Made by a program: the position numbers and the translations under genes. From Nitrosomonas ureae (GTDB taxonomy: Bacteria; Pseudomonadota; Gammaproteobacteria; Burkholderiales; Nitrosomonadaceae), in assembly GCF_900108305.1 (NCBI RefSeq), contig NZ_FNUX01000008.1, positions 1-64,000 of the forward strand: 64,000 nucleotides of DNA, given 5' to 3'. Positions 38,201 to 46,903 of the stretch are shown piece by piece (positions within the stretch are counted from its first letter, which is position 1; each line of letters opens with the position of its first letter). Below the pieces are notes generated by a model. That model ran no database searches. It was not told the origin of the DNA and was given only the letters and a program-made list of their open reading frames with translations.

Positions 38201-39451
38201 ATGAAGTCGGTACAAGATTATCCAAAAACAGTGGAGCAGATTTATCGCAATGAATTTAGACGTGTACTTGCTACGCTGATACGCTTTCTGGGAGATATCG
38301 ATCAAGCAGAAGAAGCGCTCCATGATGCATTCAAGATTGCACTGGAGCAATGGCCGCAACAGGGTATACCAGACAACCCTCGCGCTTGGCTAGTGTCTGT
38401 AGGGCGCTTTAAAGCCATCGATAAATTCCGGCGTAACGCGCGTTTCGATAGCATTGATGAAATACCCGCACATCTCGCTACTTTAATTTCTCCGGCTGAC
38501 GACAATTTGGATGAGAGTCTGGAAGATGATCAATTACGCTTGATTTTTACCTGCTGCCATCCGAGCTTATCGCCAGAAGCCCAGATTGCCCTGACCTTAC
38601 GAGAAATCTGCGGACTTAGTACTGAGGAAATCGCTCATGCTTTTCTGATAGCACCCAAAACAGTCGCGCAGCGAATTGTGCGCGCCAAAGCAAAAATCCG
38701 TGATGCGCGGATTCCTTATGAGGTTCCGGAGCTGGAACATTTGTCAGATCGTCTGGACTCAGTTCTAAAAGTTATCTATTTGGTATTTAACGAGAGTTAT
38801 TCAACGTCCTCCGGTATTGAACTGATGCGGCATGATCTCTCAGCTGAAGCAATACGTCTTGGCAGGTTGCTGCTGGAATTAATGCCGTCAGAGCCGGAAA
38901 TTCCCGGGCTTCTGGCCCTCATGCTTCTGCAAGATTCGCGTCGGGCAGCCCGAATTAATGCGCAAGGTGATCTAATTTTACTTGATGAACAAGACCGTTC
39001 GCTCTGGAATCGCGATCAGGTCAATGAAGGTGTGATTCTGGTGAAACACGCGCTTGGTTTGTCGGGATTTGGCGCCTATACATTGCAGGCCGCCATTGCC
39101 GCCGTGCATGCCGAAGCACCCAGTGCTGGAGAAACCGATTGGCGTGAAATCGTAGGACTGTATAACGTACTCAAGCAGATTTATCCATCACCTATTGTCG
39201 AATTAAATCGTGCGGTCGCAGTGGCAATGCGCGATGGGCCGGCAATGGGGTTAGAGCTGATCGAAGCGCTCATTTCTCAGGGCCAATTGGTGGATTATCA
39301 TTTCATGTATGCTGCCAAGGCTGATTTTCATCGCAAATTAGGGCAGCGTAATGAAGCAATTGAAGCCTATCAACACGCCTTGCAACTTACCCAACAAGAA
39401 CCTGAACGGCGGTTTCTGCAAAAAAGATTGACTGAACTACAAAATCAATAA
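38201..39451 (+). CDS. ECF sigma factor of the DGPF-associated (ECF42) type
   Basis: 416 residues, long for an ECF sigma. Region 2 is about 12-80 (RNEFRRVLATLIRFLGDIDQAEEALHDAF) and region 4 about 120-170 (LTLREICGLSTEEIAHAFL). The extra about 200 residues at the C-terminus form a TPR-like helical extension (VELNRAVAVAMRDGP, NEAIEAYQHALQL) seen in this group. No anti-sigma gene is adjacent; in ECF42 systems the extension is thought to provide control. It is followed by DGPF-domain genes, the hallmark context of this sigma group. A TTG at 38198 is an alternative start. Confidence 0.9.
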   Translation: MKSVQDYPKTVEQIYRNEFRRVLATLIRFLGDIDQAEEALHDAFKIALEQWPQQGIPDNPRAWLVSVGRFKAIDKFRRNARFDSIDEIPAHLATLISPADDNLDESLEDDQLRLIFTCCHPSLSPEAQIALTLREICGLSTEEIAHAFLIAPKTVAQRIVRAKAKIRDARIPYEVPELEHLSDRLDSVLKVIYLVFNESYSTSSGIELMRHDLSAEAIRLGRLLLELMPSEPEIPGLLALMLLQDSRRAARINAQGDLILLDEQDRSLWNRDQVNEGVILVKHALGLSGFGAYTLQAAIAAVHAEAPSAGETDWREIVGLYNVLKQIYPSPIVELNRAVAVAMRDGPAMGLELIEALISQGQLVDYHFMYAAKADFHRKLGQRNEAIEAYQHALQLTQQEPERRFLQKRLTELQNQ

Positions 39452-39532
39452 ACTTATTGTCGATTTTGCTCACTGTCAATCGACTATTGAGTGCAGTCAT
39501 TTTCTCAATTCAGTATAAGGAAGGAATTTACA

Positions 39533-39907
39533 ATGAAATATCTTTGTTTGATTTGTGCCGAAAAAGTCATGGAGCAAATGTCAAAGACCGATGCCGATAA
39601 GCATTATGAAGAATACCGCGAATTTACCACTGACATTCGCAAGAGCGGGCATTTTGTCGATTGCAACCGTTTATTACCGCCATCAGAGGCCATTACCATC
39701 AGGGTACGCAAAGGTAAGATTTCAAGCACAGATGGACCTTTTGTTGAAACCAAAGAACAGATCGGCGGTTATTACGTGATTGAAGCGCGTGATCTGAATG
39801 AAGCCATTCAGGTGGCAGCTAAAATACCCGGAGCCGCATTGGGATGTGTGGAAATCCGGCCGATTGCCAATGATTTACAAACGCTGGATGTACTCGGCCT
39901 GGGGTAA
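39533..39907 (+). CDS. DGPF/YCII-related protein 1
   Basis: 124 residues from the ATG after AAGGAAGG; the longer frame upstream has no ribosome site. The family core STDGPFVETKEQIGGYYVIEA contains the DGPF signature, and the start MKYLCLICAEK is typical. These small proteins of the YCII superfamily are of unknown function and occur beside ECF42 sigma factors. It lies 81 bases after the sigma gene. Likely cytoplasmic. Confidence 0.88.
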   Translation: MKYLCLICAEKVMEQMSKTDADKHYEEYREFTTDIRKSGHFVDCNRLLPPSEAITIRVRKGKISSTDGPFVETKEQIGGYYVIEARDLNEAIQVAAKIPGAALGCVEIRPIANDLQTLDVLGLG

Positions 39908-39944
39908 AGTTAATCTGGAAAGATCTTTTTAAATGGAGAAACCC

Positions 39945-40280
39945 ATGAAATATTTGTGCTTAGTTTATGGTGTGGAGAGTTTGCTTGATGCTATACCAGA
40001 CAATGATTGTCTTGACTACGATGAACGGATTCGTAAATCAGGTCATTGCTTGGCATCGGAGGCCCTGCAGCCGGTACACACAGCCACTACGATCAGAGTG
40101 CGCGAGGGCAAAATCAGCATTACTGATGGACCGTTTGCCGAAACCAAAGAACAGCTGGCCGGTTTTTATTTGATTGAAGCACGGCATTTGGATGAAGCCA
40201 TTCAGCTGGCTGCCCAAATTCCACCTGCGCAGGTCGGTAGTATTGAAGTCAGACCGATACACCAATTCGAAAAACGGTAA
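39945..40280 (+). CDS. DGPF/YCII-related protein 2
   Basis: 111 residues from the ATG after GGAG (MKYLCLVYGVESLLD). It shares the IRVREGKISITDGPFAETKEQL core with the preceding protein, so they are tandem paralogs, this one shorter in the N-terminal half. The gene lies 37 bases downstream of its paralog and is probably in the same operon. Function unknown; DGPF proteins may form oligomers like other YCII relatives. Confidence 0.86.
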   Translation: MKYLCLVYGVESLLDAIPDNDCLDYDERIRKSGHCLASEALQPVHTATTIRVREGKISITDGPFAETKEQLAGFYLIEARHLDEAIQLAAQIPPAQVGSIEVRPIHQFEKR

Positions 40281-40443
40281 CGTTGGAAAAAATCGGAAAT
40301 TGAAACATTTCGCTTGCGAAAATTAATAAGCTGAAAAAAATTTTTCCAGCTTGTCGATTTCTTCACGCTTCATTCGACTAAATGATGAAATCAAGTTATT
40401 TACAACTTGATTGATCGCATGACTTAACCTAAGGAGAAATCAA

Positions 40444-40860
40444 TTGCGTTACATGATCATAGTCAAAGCAAATCAGGATTCGGAAGCAGGTGTTATGCCT
40501 GAAGAGCAGCTCATTGCAGAGATGGCAAAATTTCATGAAGAGCTTGCGGCAGCAGGCGTGTTGCTGGATGCATCTGGCTTGCAAGCCAGCTCAAAAGGCT
40601 GGCGCATCCAATACAACGGAAATAAGCGTATGTTGATCGATGGTCCATTTATCGAAACCAAAGAGCTTATCGCCGGTTATACCTTGATTCAGGTTGCATC
40701 AAAGACTGAGGCTGTTGAATGGAGTAAGCGTTTTCCTAATCCTGCGGGTGAAGGAAAGAATTGTGAAATAGAAGTGCGGCAACTATTTGAGCTGGACGAT
40801 TTTGAACCCAGTGAATCTGTCGAGCGGTTTCGTGAGTTGGAGCGCAGTAAGAATGATTAA
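40444..40860 (+). CDS. DGPF/YCII-related protein 3
   Basis: 138 residues from a TTG, well supported by AAGGAG seven bases upstream. The core is MLIDGPFIETKELIAGYTLIQV, preceded by MRYMIIVKANQDSEAG, the other DGPF subtype. It is more distant from the two preceding copies than they are from each other. A 163-base gap separates it from copy 2, so a separate promoter is possible. Confidence 0.88.
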   Translation: MRYMIIVKANQDSEAGVMPEEQLIAEMAKFHEELAAAGVLLDASGLQASSKGWRIQYNGNKRMLIDGPFIETKELIAGYTLIQVASKTEAVEWSKRFPNPAGEGKNCEIEVRQLFELDDFEPSESVERFRELERSKND

Positions 40861-40967
40861 TGCGCAATGAATTGATGATTGATTCGTGATTTAAGCTGCA
40901 TTAGTTGAGTGTGCAGAGCGGAGGTTCGTTAGGTTTTATTTTAGTAAACATCTTACAGGGGAAATTT

Positions 40968-41330
40968 ATGGGAAAGTATGTTGATGGCTATGTGATTCCA
41001 ATTGCTCAGGATAAACTGGAGGAATATAAAAAAATGGCTGAATTGGCTGGCTCGGTCTGGAAAGAGCACGGTGCTCTGGAATATATCGAGTGTGCGGGAG
41101 ATGACCTCGATCAGAAAGAGTTAGTGTCGTTCAAGAAATTGGCTGATGCCGGTGGAAATGAAACGGTCATTTTTGCATGGATCGTGTTCGAATCAAAAGA
41201 GCACCGTGACCGGGTTAATCAGGCGGTTATGGCTGACCCGCGTTTGGCCTGTTCGATGAATCCTGATTCCCATCCTTTCGATTGCAAACGGATGGCCTAT
41301 GGTGGTTTCAAGACAATTGTCAGTTTCTAG
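40968..41330 (+). CDS. DUF1428 family protein
   Basis: 120 residues from the ATG after CAGGGGAAA, giving the family start MGKYVDGYVIPIAQDKLEEY. Other family marks are WKEHGALEYIECAGDD and MAYGGFKTIV at the end. It belongs to the dimeric alpha-beta barrel group and has no known function. DUF1428 genes often accompany DGPF genes, which fits this context; all run in one direction behind the ECF factor. Predicted cytoplasmic. Confidence 0.85.
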   Translation: MGKYVDGYVIPIAQDKLEEYKKMAELAGSVWKEHGALEYIECAGDDLDQKELVSFKKLADAGGNETVIFAWIVFESKEHRDRVNQAVMADPRLACSMNPDSHPFDCKRMAYGGFKTIVSF

Positions 41331-41381
41331 TTGGTTTTATTAATCCAGATTTATTGACGATTTTTTATTGAGGAGAAGACG

Positions 41382-41975
41382 ATGCGGTATTTACAATTTA
41401 CTCTATTTGTTGTGTTTTCTTTGTTAATGACAATGGGTGTTGCGGATGACAAAAAGAATGATAAACCCATGAGTCATGAAGAGATGATGGAAGTTTATAC
41501 TAAGTTGGCCACACCTGGAGAACCACACAAATTGTTTGCAAGCCTTACGGGTAGTTGGATAACCAAGACAAAAGAATGGATGGATCCCCAGAAACCGGCT
41601 GTAGAATCCGCTGGATCTGCGGATATCAAGCTACTGTTAGGCGGCCGCTTTCTTCAGCAGGAAATCACGAGCAGCATGCATGGAAAGCCGTATTCGGGCA
41701 TCTGGACCATTGCATACGATAATCTGCTCAAACAGTATGTTTCGACATGGATCGATAACATGAGTACGCAAATTTTCATGATGAACGGTACGGCAAGTGC
41801 AGATGGCAAGACCATTACCTTGACAGGGCAGCATGCTGAAGTAGGTGGAGGATACATGGCACATCGCGCCATTTGGAAAATTGTGGATGGCAATGCACAA
41901 GAATTTACCATGTATGGAACTCATCATGGCGGTGATGAAATGAAAATGCTTGAGGTTATTTATACTAGGAAATAA
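41382..41975 (+). CDS. DUF1579 family secreted protein
   Basis: 197 residues. A short N-terminal hydrophobic stretch (LQFTLFVVFSLLMTMGVAD) suggests export, though the cleavage site is weak. The rest resembles DUF1579: MSHEEMMEVYTKLATPGEPHKLFASLTGSW, then a beta-rich domain (LLGGRFLQQEI, YSGIWTIAYDN, GGDEMKMLEVIY). It closes the sigma-DGPF cluster and is convergent with the SulP gene. Function unknown. GAGGAG precedes the ATG. Confidence 0.8.
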   Translation: MRYLQFTLFVVFSLLMTMGVADDKKNDKPMSHEEMMEVYTKLATPGEPHKLFASLTGSWITKTKEWMDPQKPAVESAGSADIKLLLGGRFLQQEITSSMHGKPYSGIWTIAYDNLLKQYVSTWIDNMSTQIFMMNGTASADGKTITLTGQHAEVGGGYMAHRAIWKIVDGNAQEFTMYGTHHGGDEMKMLEVIYTRK

Positions 41976-42080
41976 GGGCTTGTCTGGTACGGTACTTTTG
42001 GAAGCATTCGTTTATGATGTTCTGGATTTATAAGTGAATTTGGAGATTGTTAGGGAAGTAATTCATCTTATACCTCAAAG

Positions 42081-43826
42081 CTATGTAGAAGTCTTTGGGG
42101 TCTTGCTTGGAGTATCTGGAATTAGTGGGTTATATCGATTCTTTATGCTGGTTAACATGTATGCAGCGATTACGTCATCCAATGTATTAAAAAAGACGTT
42201 TTCCCCAAATAATTCCAGTATCTTTTGATGCTTATCTTCGCTGAAACCGTCTTGCATTTGGGAAACGATCAAACGAATTTTTTTCTTTCTCAACAAATCG
42301 GAAAGAGATTTCAAAGTTTCTGCCGCAGTATAATCTATATCGGAAATTGCGGAAGCATCGATACAAAACCAGCGTAATGGTGGATTCTGAGCCTGTATGA
42401 GAGCTTCTATTTCTCTGGATAGCTGTGATGCGTTAGCGTAATAAATACTGTGCGTGAAACGGTAAATCATTAATCCTGGAACAGCTTGGATTTTACTGGT
42501 CACTGGGTGAGTAACCCAGTGACCGCTTTTAGTATACTCCAGTACTATATTTTTTGGTCGATAGCCATGTCTGGTGTGCTCGATGAGCGAAAGCGCCATT
42601 GCCAGCAGAACACCTTGTTCGATTCCGACAAATACTACCATTAGCATTGTAATTATCGCTATCCAGAACTCTGATGGTTGTTGTTGCAGGATATCCATCA
42701 TTTTACGGAATTTGATCAAATCAATACCAGTCAGAAAAACAATGACTGCCAAGACAGACTCAGGCATATAAGCCAGTGGCTCAGTTAGAAAGAGCAAAAC
42801 CAATATAACAACACCTGCCGCTACTAGATGCGTTAGCTGAGTACGACCGCCTGCGCTATCCACAATCTGGGTTTTCGTGGGGCTGCCGGCGACCGCGAGC
42901 GTTCCGGATAGACCGGCGCCAATATTTGCTAGCGCCAAGCCATTCAGATCCGCGTTCTGATCGAGCGGTTGATTGTGACGTGCAGCATAAACACGTGAAG
43001 TTGCGGCACTTTGGGCGAGAATAACAAGAAACATAGAAAAAGCGATGGGCAAGAGCTTATGAATAAGGTCCCAACTCCAATTAACTTGTGGCAATGAGAA
43101 ATGAGGAAGGCCACTTGGAATAGAACCGACAAGATGCATGTAAGCGCCAAAGTTGAAAAGCCAGCTTGCGGTTATAGCGCCGATGACTGCGATTAAGGCA
43201 TCGGGAATACGTTCCGAGATTTTCTTTGCACCTAAAATAACCAGGAGTACGGCAAGCGCAATACCTAGTGCGTTGTAATTGATCTGATCGATTTGTTGTA
43301 TATCAAGCCAGATTTTTTGTAGTGTTCCATGACCTCCTCCCTGGAGACCCAAGATGCTTGAAATCTGTCCCAATGCCACTTGTATACCTACACCAGTCAG
43401 AAAACCAATAAGTACCGAGCGTGACAAGAAATCAGCCAAGAAAGCTAAACCGATAATTCGCGCCAGAATCATAAAGGTTGCGGCCATGAGGGCGAGAATT
43501 CCGGCAAGTGCCAAATATTCGTCAGTTCCGGTACTTGCAATGCCAATGAGACCGGCCGCAAGAATGGCCGCCGTCGCCGAGTCCGCACCAACTACCAAGA
43601 GGCGGGATCCTCCCGCCAGTGCAAACAACAGTACGGGTAGAAGCATCGTGTAGAGTTCGGTGATAACTGGAGTACCGGCAATTTTTGAATACCCTATATT
43701 TACTGGTATTGCTAAAGCAGCAAGCGTAAATCCAGCAACGACTTCAGTTGGAATTTGAGAAATTCTTATTGGCAGTAGGCCTTGACCAATCTTAAAGAAG
43801 GACGATTTGGCAGTTTTCTTTTTCAC
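42081..43826 (-). CDS. SulP family anion transporter
   Basis: 581 residues with about 11-12 membrane segments and a C-terminal STAS domain (about 450-560, ending near SQMQDGFSEDKHQKIL). TM core motifs: PVNIGYSKIAGTP, SRSVLIGFLTGVGIQVALGQ, and ANIGAGLSGTLAVAGSPTKTQ, typical of SulP. SulP members carry sulfate, bicarbonate or other anions. Bicarbonate would suit an autotroph but is not shown. It is divergent from the OsmC cluster and convergent with the DUF1579 gene. Confidence 0.88.
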   Translation of the reverse strand: MKKKTAKSSFFKIGQGLLPIRISQIPTEVVAGFTLAALAIPVNIGYSKIAGTPVITELYTMLLPVLLFALAGGSRLLVVGADSATAAILAAGLIGIASTGTDEYLALAGILALMAATFMILARIIGLAFLADFLSRSVLIGFLTGVGIQVALGQISSILGLQGGGHGTLQKIWLDIQQIDQINYNALGIALAVLLVILGAKKISERIPDALIAVIGAITASWLFNFGAYMHLVGSIPSGLPHFSLPQVNWSWDLIHKLLPIAFSMFLVILAQSAATSRVYAARHNQPLDQNADLNGLALANIGAGLSGTLAVAGSPTKTQIVDSAGGRTQLTHLVAAGVVILVLLFLTEPLAYMPESVLAVIVFLTGIDLIKFRKMMDILQQQPSEFWIAIITMLMVVFVGIEQGVLLAMALSLIEHTRHGYRPKNIVLEYTKSGHWVTHPVTSKIQAVPGLMIYRFTHSIYYANASQLSREIEALIQAQNPPLRWFCIDASAISDIDYTAAETLKSLSDLLRKKKIRLIVSQMQDGFSEDKHQKILELFGENVFFNTLDDVIAAYMLTSIKNRYNPLIPDTPSKTPKTST

Positions 43827-43855
43827 GAGTGCTATAAAACTATGACAAAACTATT

Positions 43856-43893
43856 AATAAGGAGCTCCACTATAAACGGTGGAATTCCTTATT
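43856..43893. terminator. Hairpin in the SulP leader
   Basis: AATAAGGA pairs with TCCTTATT, and TCCAC with GTGGA, around a TATAAACG loop; only two internal bases per arm fail to pair. It lies just upstream of the SulP start, on the transcript of that gene, so it could be an attenuator or a barrier to read-through. There is no gene upstream in the plus direction that it would need to terminate. Confidence 0.4.
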
Positions 43894-44185
43894 TTAATAT
43901 AACGATCGGGATTCCTGCGCAATTCTCCGATTGTAAGTAACAGTAAGCGGAGTAACAAGCGATACCGATAAGTTTGGGAACGCCGGAGTAAGTCACTTTG
44001 ATTTTTTCAGGCCTAACTGGATCAATCCACGTTAGTCCGCCTTAGTTGACGGTAATAGGCATCTTGAATTCTGCGGTGGAATATTTCCAGTCAATTCCGA
44101 TAGCTTGCGATTATTCGACTAATATTATCTGCATAAACTTCAATTGTGAAGTTTATCTATATGGTTATTAAATAAAATATATTAT

Positions 44186-44203
44186 GTAGACCGATCGGTA
44201 TAC
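44186..44203. promoter_or_regulatory. Candidate TetR-type operator
   Basis: GTAGACCGATCGGTATAC is an 18-base palindrome with one mismatch, containing the perfect ACCGATCGGT core. It overlaps a possible -10 box (TATACT at 44199-44204). TAGACC...GGTCTA-type operators are known for TetR regulators of the NemR kind. The TetR gene of this cluster (46245-46889) is the likely binder, so autoregulation of the whole unit is inferred. Confidence 0.55.
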
Positions 44204-44308
44204 TTTTTCTGATAAATGTACTACAATGCCAAGAAGTCAATCAGATATTTTTGACGAATAGATGGAGAGTTGGCTTCTATCATCCGCACTTATTATGGAG
44301 ATTTAACT

Positions 44309-44872
44309 ATGACTAATTCAACGACCAGCATTATTGTGAACGGACTTGACTTCAATCGTATACGAACAGTTCTTGATTCAATCAAAGTAGACGGTCAAGG
44401 TGACATCGCTAATCCGAAATTTCAGGCAACGGTAGTATGGGATAGTGGTTATCACAGCACGGCCCGTGTCACCGATGGTCAAACGGTGATTTCCGACGAG
44501 CCCAAGCGTTATGGCGGAGAAGAAGTGGGTGTTACTCCGGAAGATTTATTGCTGGCTGCTATTGGTTCTTGTCTTGTCAATACTTATATTGCCGCATTAT
44601 CTGCTGCTCCCATCAATGTGGAATTCTTGCGGATAAATGTTTCAGGTCGCGTTAATTTTCGTACTGCCTTTGGCTTGGAGACTGGCGCACCCGGCTACGA
44701 TGCGATCAAGGTCGTAGTTGATATACAGACTGATGCACCAACAGAAAAAGTTACCAAACTTATGGAAAAAGCGTTCCCGGCTGCGCCCATTCCTGACACG
44801 ATCATGCGGCCAGTGCCGGTCAACGTTGAGATCGTCCATCATTCTGAAGCTAAAGCAGCATATTCATCCTGA
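44309..44872 (+). CDS. OsmC family protein
   Basis: 187 residues from the ATG after GGAG; a TTG at 44270 is less likely. OsmC/Ohr-type core: RYGGEEVGVTPEDLLLAAIGSCLVNTYIAAL, the GSC being the reactive cysteine in OsmC peroxidases. The usual second cysteine (in a CP-type motif near the C-terminus) is replaced here by AFPAAPIPDTIM, so thiol-peroxidase action may be lost or use another partner. It is the first gene after the palindromic operator and is followed by a flavin monooxygenase. Confidence 0.82.
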   Translation: MTNSTTSIIVNGLDFNRIRTVLDSIKVDGQGDIANPKFQATVVWDSGYHSTARVTDGQTVISDEPKRYGGEEVGVTPEDLLLAAIGSCLVNTYIAALSAAPINVEFLRINVSGRVNFRTAFGLETGAPGYDAIKVVVDIQTDAPTEKVTKLMEKAFPAAPIPDTIMRPVPVNVEIVHHSEAKAAYSS

Positions 44873-44995
44873 ACGTATCATGCAAGCATCAGGCCTGATG
44901 GTAGGTTCTCGCGGCAAAGTATATATTGCTGTGCGTGCTGATGGCGAGATGTACGATTTCGTACATTATTTATTACATACCAAATAATATTGATT

Positions 44996-46195
44996 ATGGA
45001 AAATGATGATATACATGATGTGATAGTGGTCGGTGCGGGGCCGGCGGGATTGTCGGCCGCGTATGAATTGACTAGAGCAGGCTTAAATCCATTGGTGCTG
45101 GAACGTACACCAGCGGTTGGAGATGTCTGGCGCAATCATTATGATGGTGTACGCCTGAATTCCGGCCGCTATTTTTCAGCATTACCGGGCAGCAAATTTC
45201 CTCTTTCGGCTGGTTCCTGGCCTTCGCGTGAAGAAGTGGTACGACTTTTAGAGACTTTTCCCTCCCGTGGAGGTTTTACAGTTCAAACCAACATTGATAT
45301 TGCACGGGTTAATTATGATCGTGAGCGAGATCTCTGGGTTATTATCAGCTGCGATGGTAAATATTTTGAATCTCGTAGTATCGTCATGGCAATTGGTGGT
45401 TGTCGTATTCCGATAATTCCTGAATGGGAAGGAATGGAATCCTTTCCAGGTGAAATCACTCATTCTTCAAAATTTAAGAGTGCCAAAGATTTTTCCGGCA
45501 AGCATGTATTGGTAATAGGTACTGGAAACTCCGCCGCCGAAATTGCCAGCAGGTTAACCGAATACGCTAGCTCAGTTACTGTATCAGGCAGAACGCCACC
45601 CTATATTCTGCCTAAAAATATTTTCGGCATTCCGTTGATCGGGATCGGTGTGTGGACAAGGGGGTGGCCTAGCGCTGTGGTAGATCGTATATTGATTTTT
45701 CTGCAACGAACGATGATCGGAGACCTGAGCGCTTACGGTCTTCCCTATCCGAGTAGGCCACTTTCCAAACAATTCGATATCAATAATGTCGTGCCGATTC
45801 TTTATCGTCCTTTTGTTGATGACGTTCGTGCAGGCCGGATCAAAATAGTGGGGCCGATTCAGAAAATTACCGGACGAACTGTACATGTTCTGCATGCTAT
45901 GGCAACTTCTCCAGATAGCAGCCATGCACTAATTACACTGGAACCCGATGTCATTATCGCCGGAACAGGATTCCGAACTGGTATTTCCAAATTGGTTCAG
46001 GCTCCGGGTATCACTGATGAGAAAGATCGACCGCTTATCTCGGGTGATCAGGAATACAAAGATGCTCCTCGTCTTTATTTTATCGGGCAAATCAATCCGT
46101 TAAGTGGTTTGCTGCGGGAGATACGTCTTGAAGCCGAGAGAATTGCAAAAAAAATTCAAAAACAATTGAGAGAAGACGATAATGAAAATTTTTAA
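44996..46195 (+). CDS. Flavin-containing monooxygenase-like oxidoreductase
   Basis: 399 residues. VVGAGPAGLSAAYELTRAG is the FAD loop near the N-terminus, and VIGTGNSAAEIASRL near residue 170 the NAD(P)H loop. The arrangement VGDVWRNHYDGVRLNS resembles the CzcO/YhhX-like flavoproteins and FMOs. ATIAGTGFRTGI-type motif (VIIAGTGFRTG) closes the fold. It could oxidise a small substrate using NADPH and O2. It lies 123 bases after the OsmC gene and 49 before the TetR gene. Substrate unknown. Confidence 0.82.
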   Translation: MENDDIHDVIVVGAGPAGLSAAYELTRAGLNPLVLERTPAVGDVWRNHYDGVRLNSGRYFSALPGSKFPLSAGSWPSREEVVRLLETFPSRGGFTVQTNIDIARVNYDRERDLWVIISCDGKYFESRSIVMAIGGCRIPIIPEWEGMESFPGEITHSSKFKSAKDFSGKHVLVIGTGNSAAEIASRLTEYASSVTVSGRTPPYILPKNIFGIPLIGIGVWTRGWPSAVVDRILIFLQRTMIGDLSAYGLPYPSRPLSKQFDINNVVPILYRPFVDDVRAGRIKIVGPIQKITGRTVHVLHAMATSPDSSHALITLEPDVIIAGTGFRTGISKLVQAPGITDEKDRPLISGDQEYKDAPRLYFIGQINPLSGLLREIRLEAERIAKKIQKQLREDDNENF

Positions 46196-46244
46196 CCAGA
46201 TTTCTCTACCACCTTGAGAAAGAGATACGTACTCGAGTTTAGCC

Positions 46245-46889
46245 ATGTTATATCCTGAAATGCAGCAGCACTTAAAAAGTAATTCACGGAAAGAGGCTAA
46301 TAAAAGAAAATTATTAAGCACTGCTTGTCGGCTATTTTGCAAAGAAGGTATCCATGCCACCGGAATAGCCAGAATTATTGAGGAATCGGGAGTGGCTCGC
46401 CGCACCCTTTATCTGCATTTCGGTTCGAAGGAGAATCTGCTCAAAGCTGTCTTCGAGGCTGAAGCGAACATTTGGTTTTGCTGGTTTGATCAGGATCTTC
46501 CAGCCATGCAATGTTCTCCGGTCGAGCGTATCCTGGCTTTGTTCGATTTGATGCAGAACTGGTTCGCCAGCCAGGATTTTTACGGCTGTGTGTTCATCAA
46601 TGCAGTTGCCGAACATGATAAAGGCAACAGCTGGATACAAGAGATTGCCAATCGACACAGGGAAAGAATTAACGCTAAGTTGCAAGCAATGGTTATGGAA
46701 AGCGGCGCAAAGGATCCCGAATTGGTAACGGAGAAACTGAGTCTTCTGATTGACGGTACTATCGTAACCGCCATGGTAACCGGTAAAGGTGAAGTCGCCC
46801 ATATTGGACGATTGGCTGCCGAAGATATTCTGCGCAGCACTATAGACACTTCGCATCAGGAAACAAAGATCGATATCAATTCACTTTAA
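46245..46889 (+). CDS. TetR family transcriptional regulator
   Basis: 214 residues. Residues about 15-65 form the TetR helix-turn-helix: RKLLSTACRLFCKEGIHATG then ARIIEESGVARRTLYLHFG and SKENLLKAVF. The C-terminal ligand and dimer domain is unlike well-known subgroups as far as I can see. It lies downstream of the flavin gene and 14 bases before the urea transporter frame. It is the best candidate to bind the palindrome at 44186-44203 and so control its own cluster. Confidence 0.88.
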   Translation: MLYPEMQQHLKSNSRKEANKRKLLSTACRLFCKEGIHATGIARIIEESGVARRTLYLHFGSKENLLKAVFEAEANIWFCWFDQDLPAMQCSPVERILALFDLMQNWFASQDFYGCVFINAVAEHDKGNSWIQEIANRHRERINAKLQAMVMESGAKDPELVTEKLSLLIDGTIVTAMVTGKGEVAHIGRLAAEDILRSTIDTSHQETKIDINSL

Positions 46890-46903
46890 GAAAGGAAATC
46901 ACT

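Larger units (their letters stand above)
43827..44308. promoter_or_regulatory. Divergent promoter region SulP / OsmC
   Basis: About 480 non-coding bases. It contains a strong hairpin at 43856-43893 in the SulP leader and a palindromic operator at 44186-44203 before the OsmC gene. Nothing else in it looks like a gene. Confidence 0.5.

Noticed and set aside
46332..46856. 174-codon minus-strand frame over the TetR gene
   Set aside because: It is the complement of a conserved helix-turn-helix gene.
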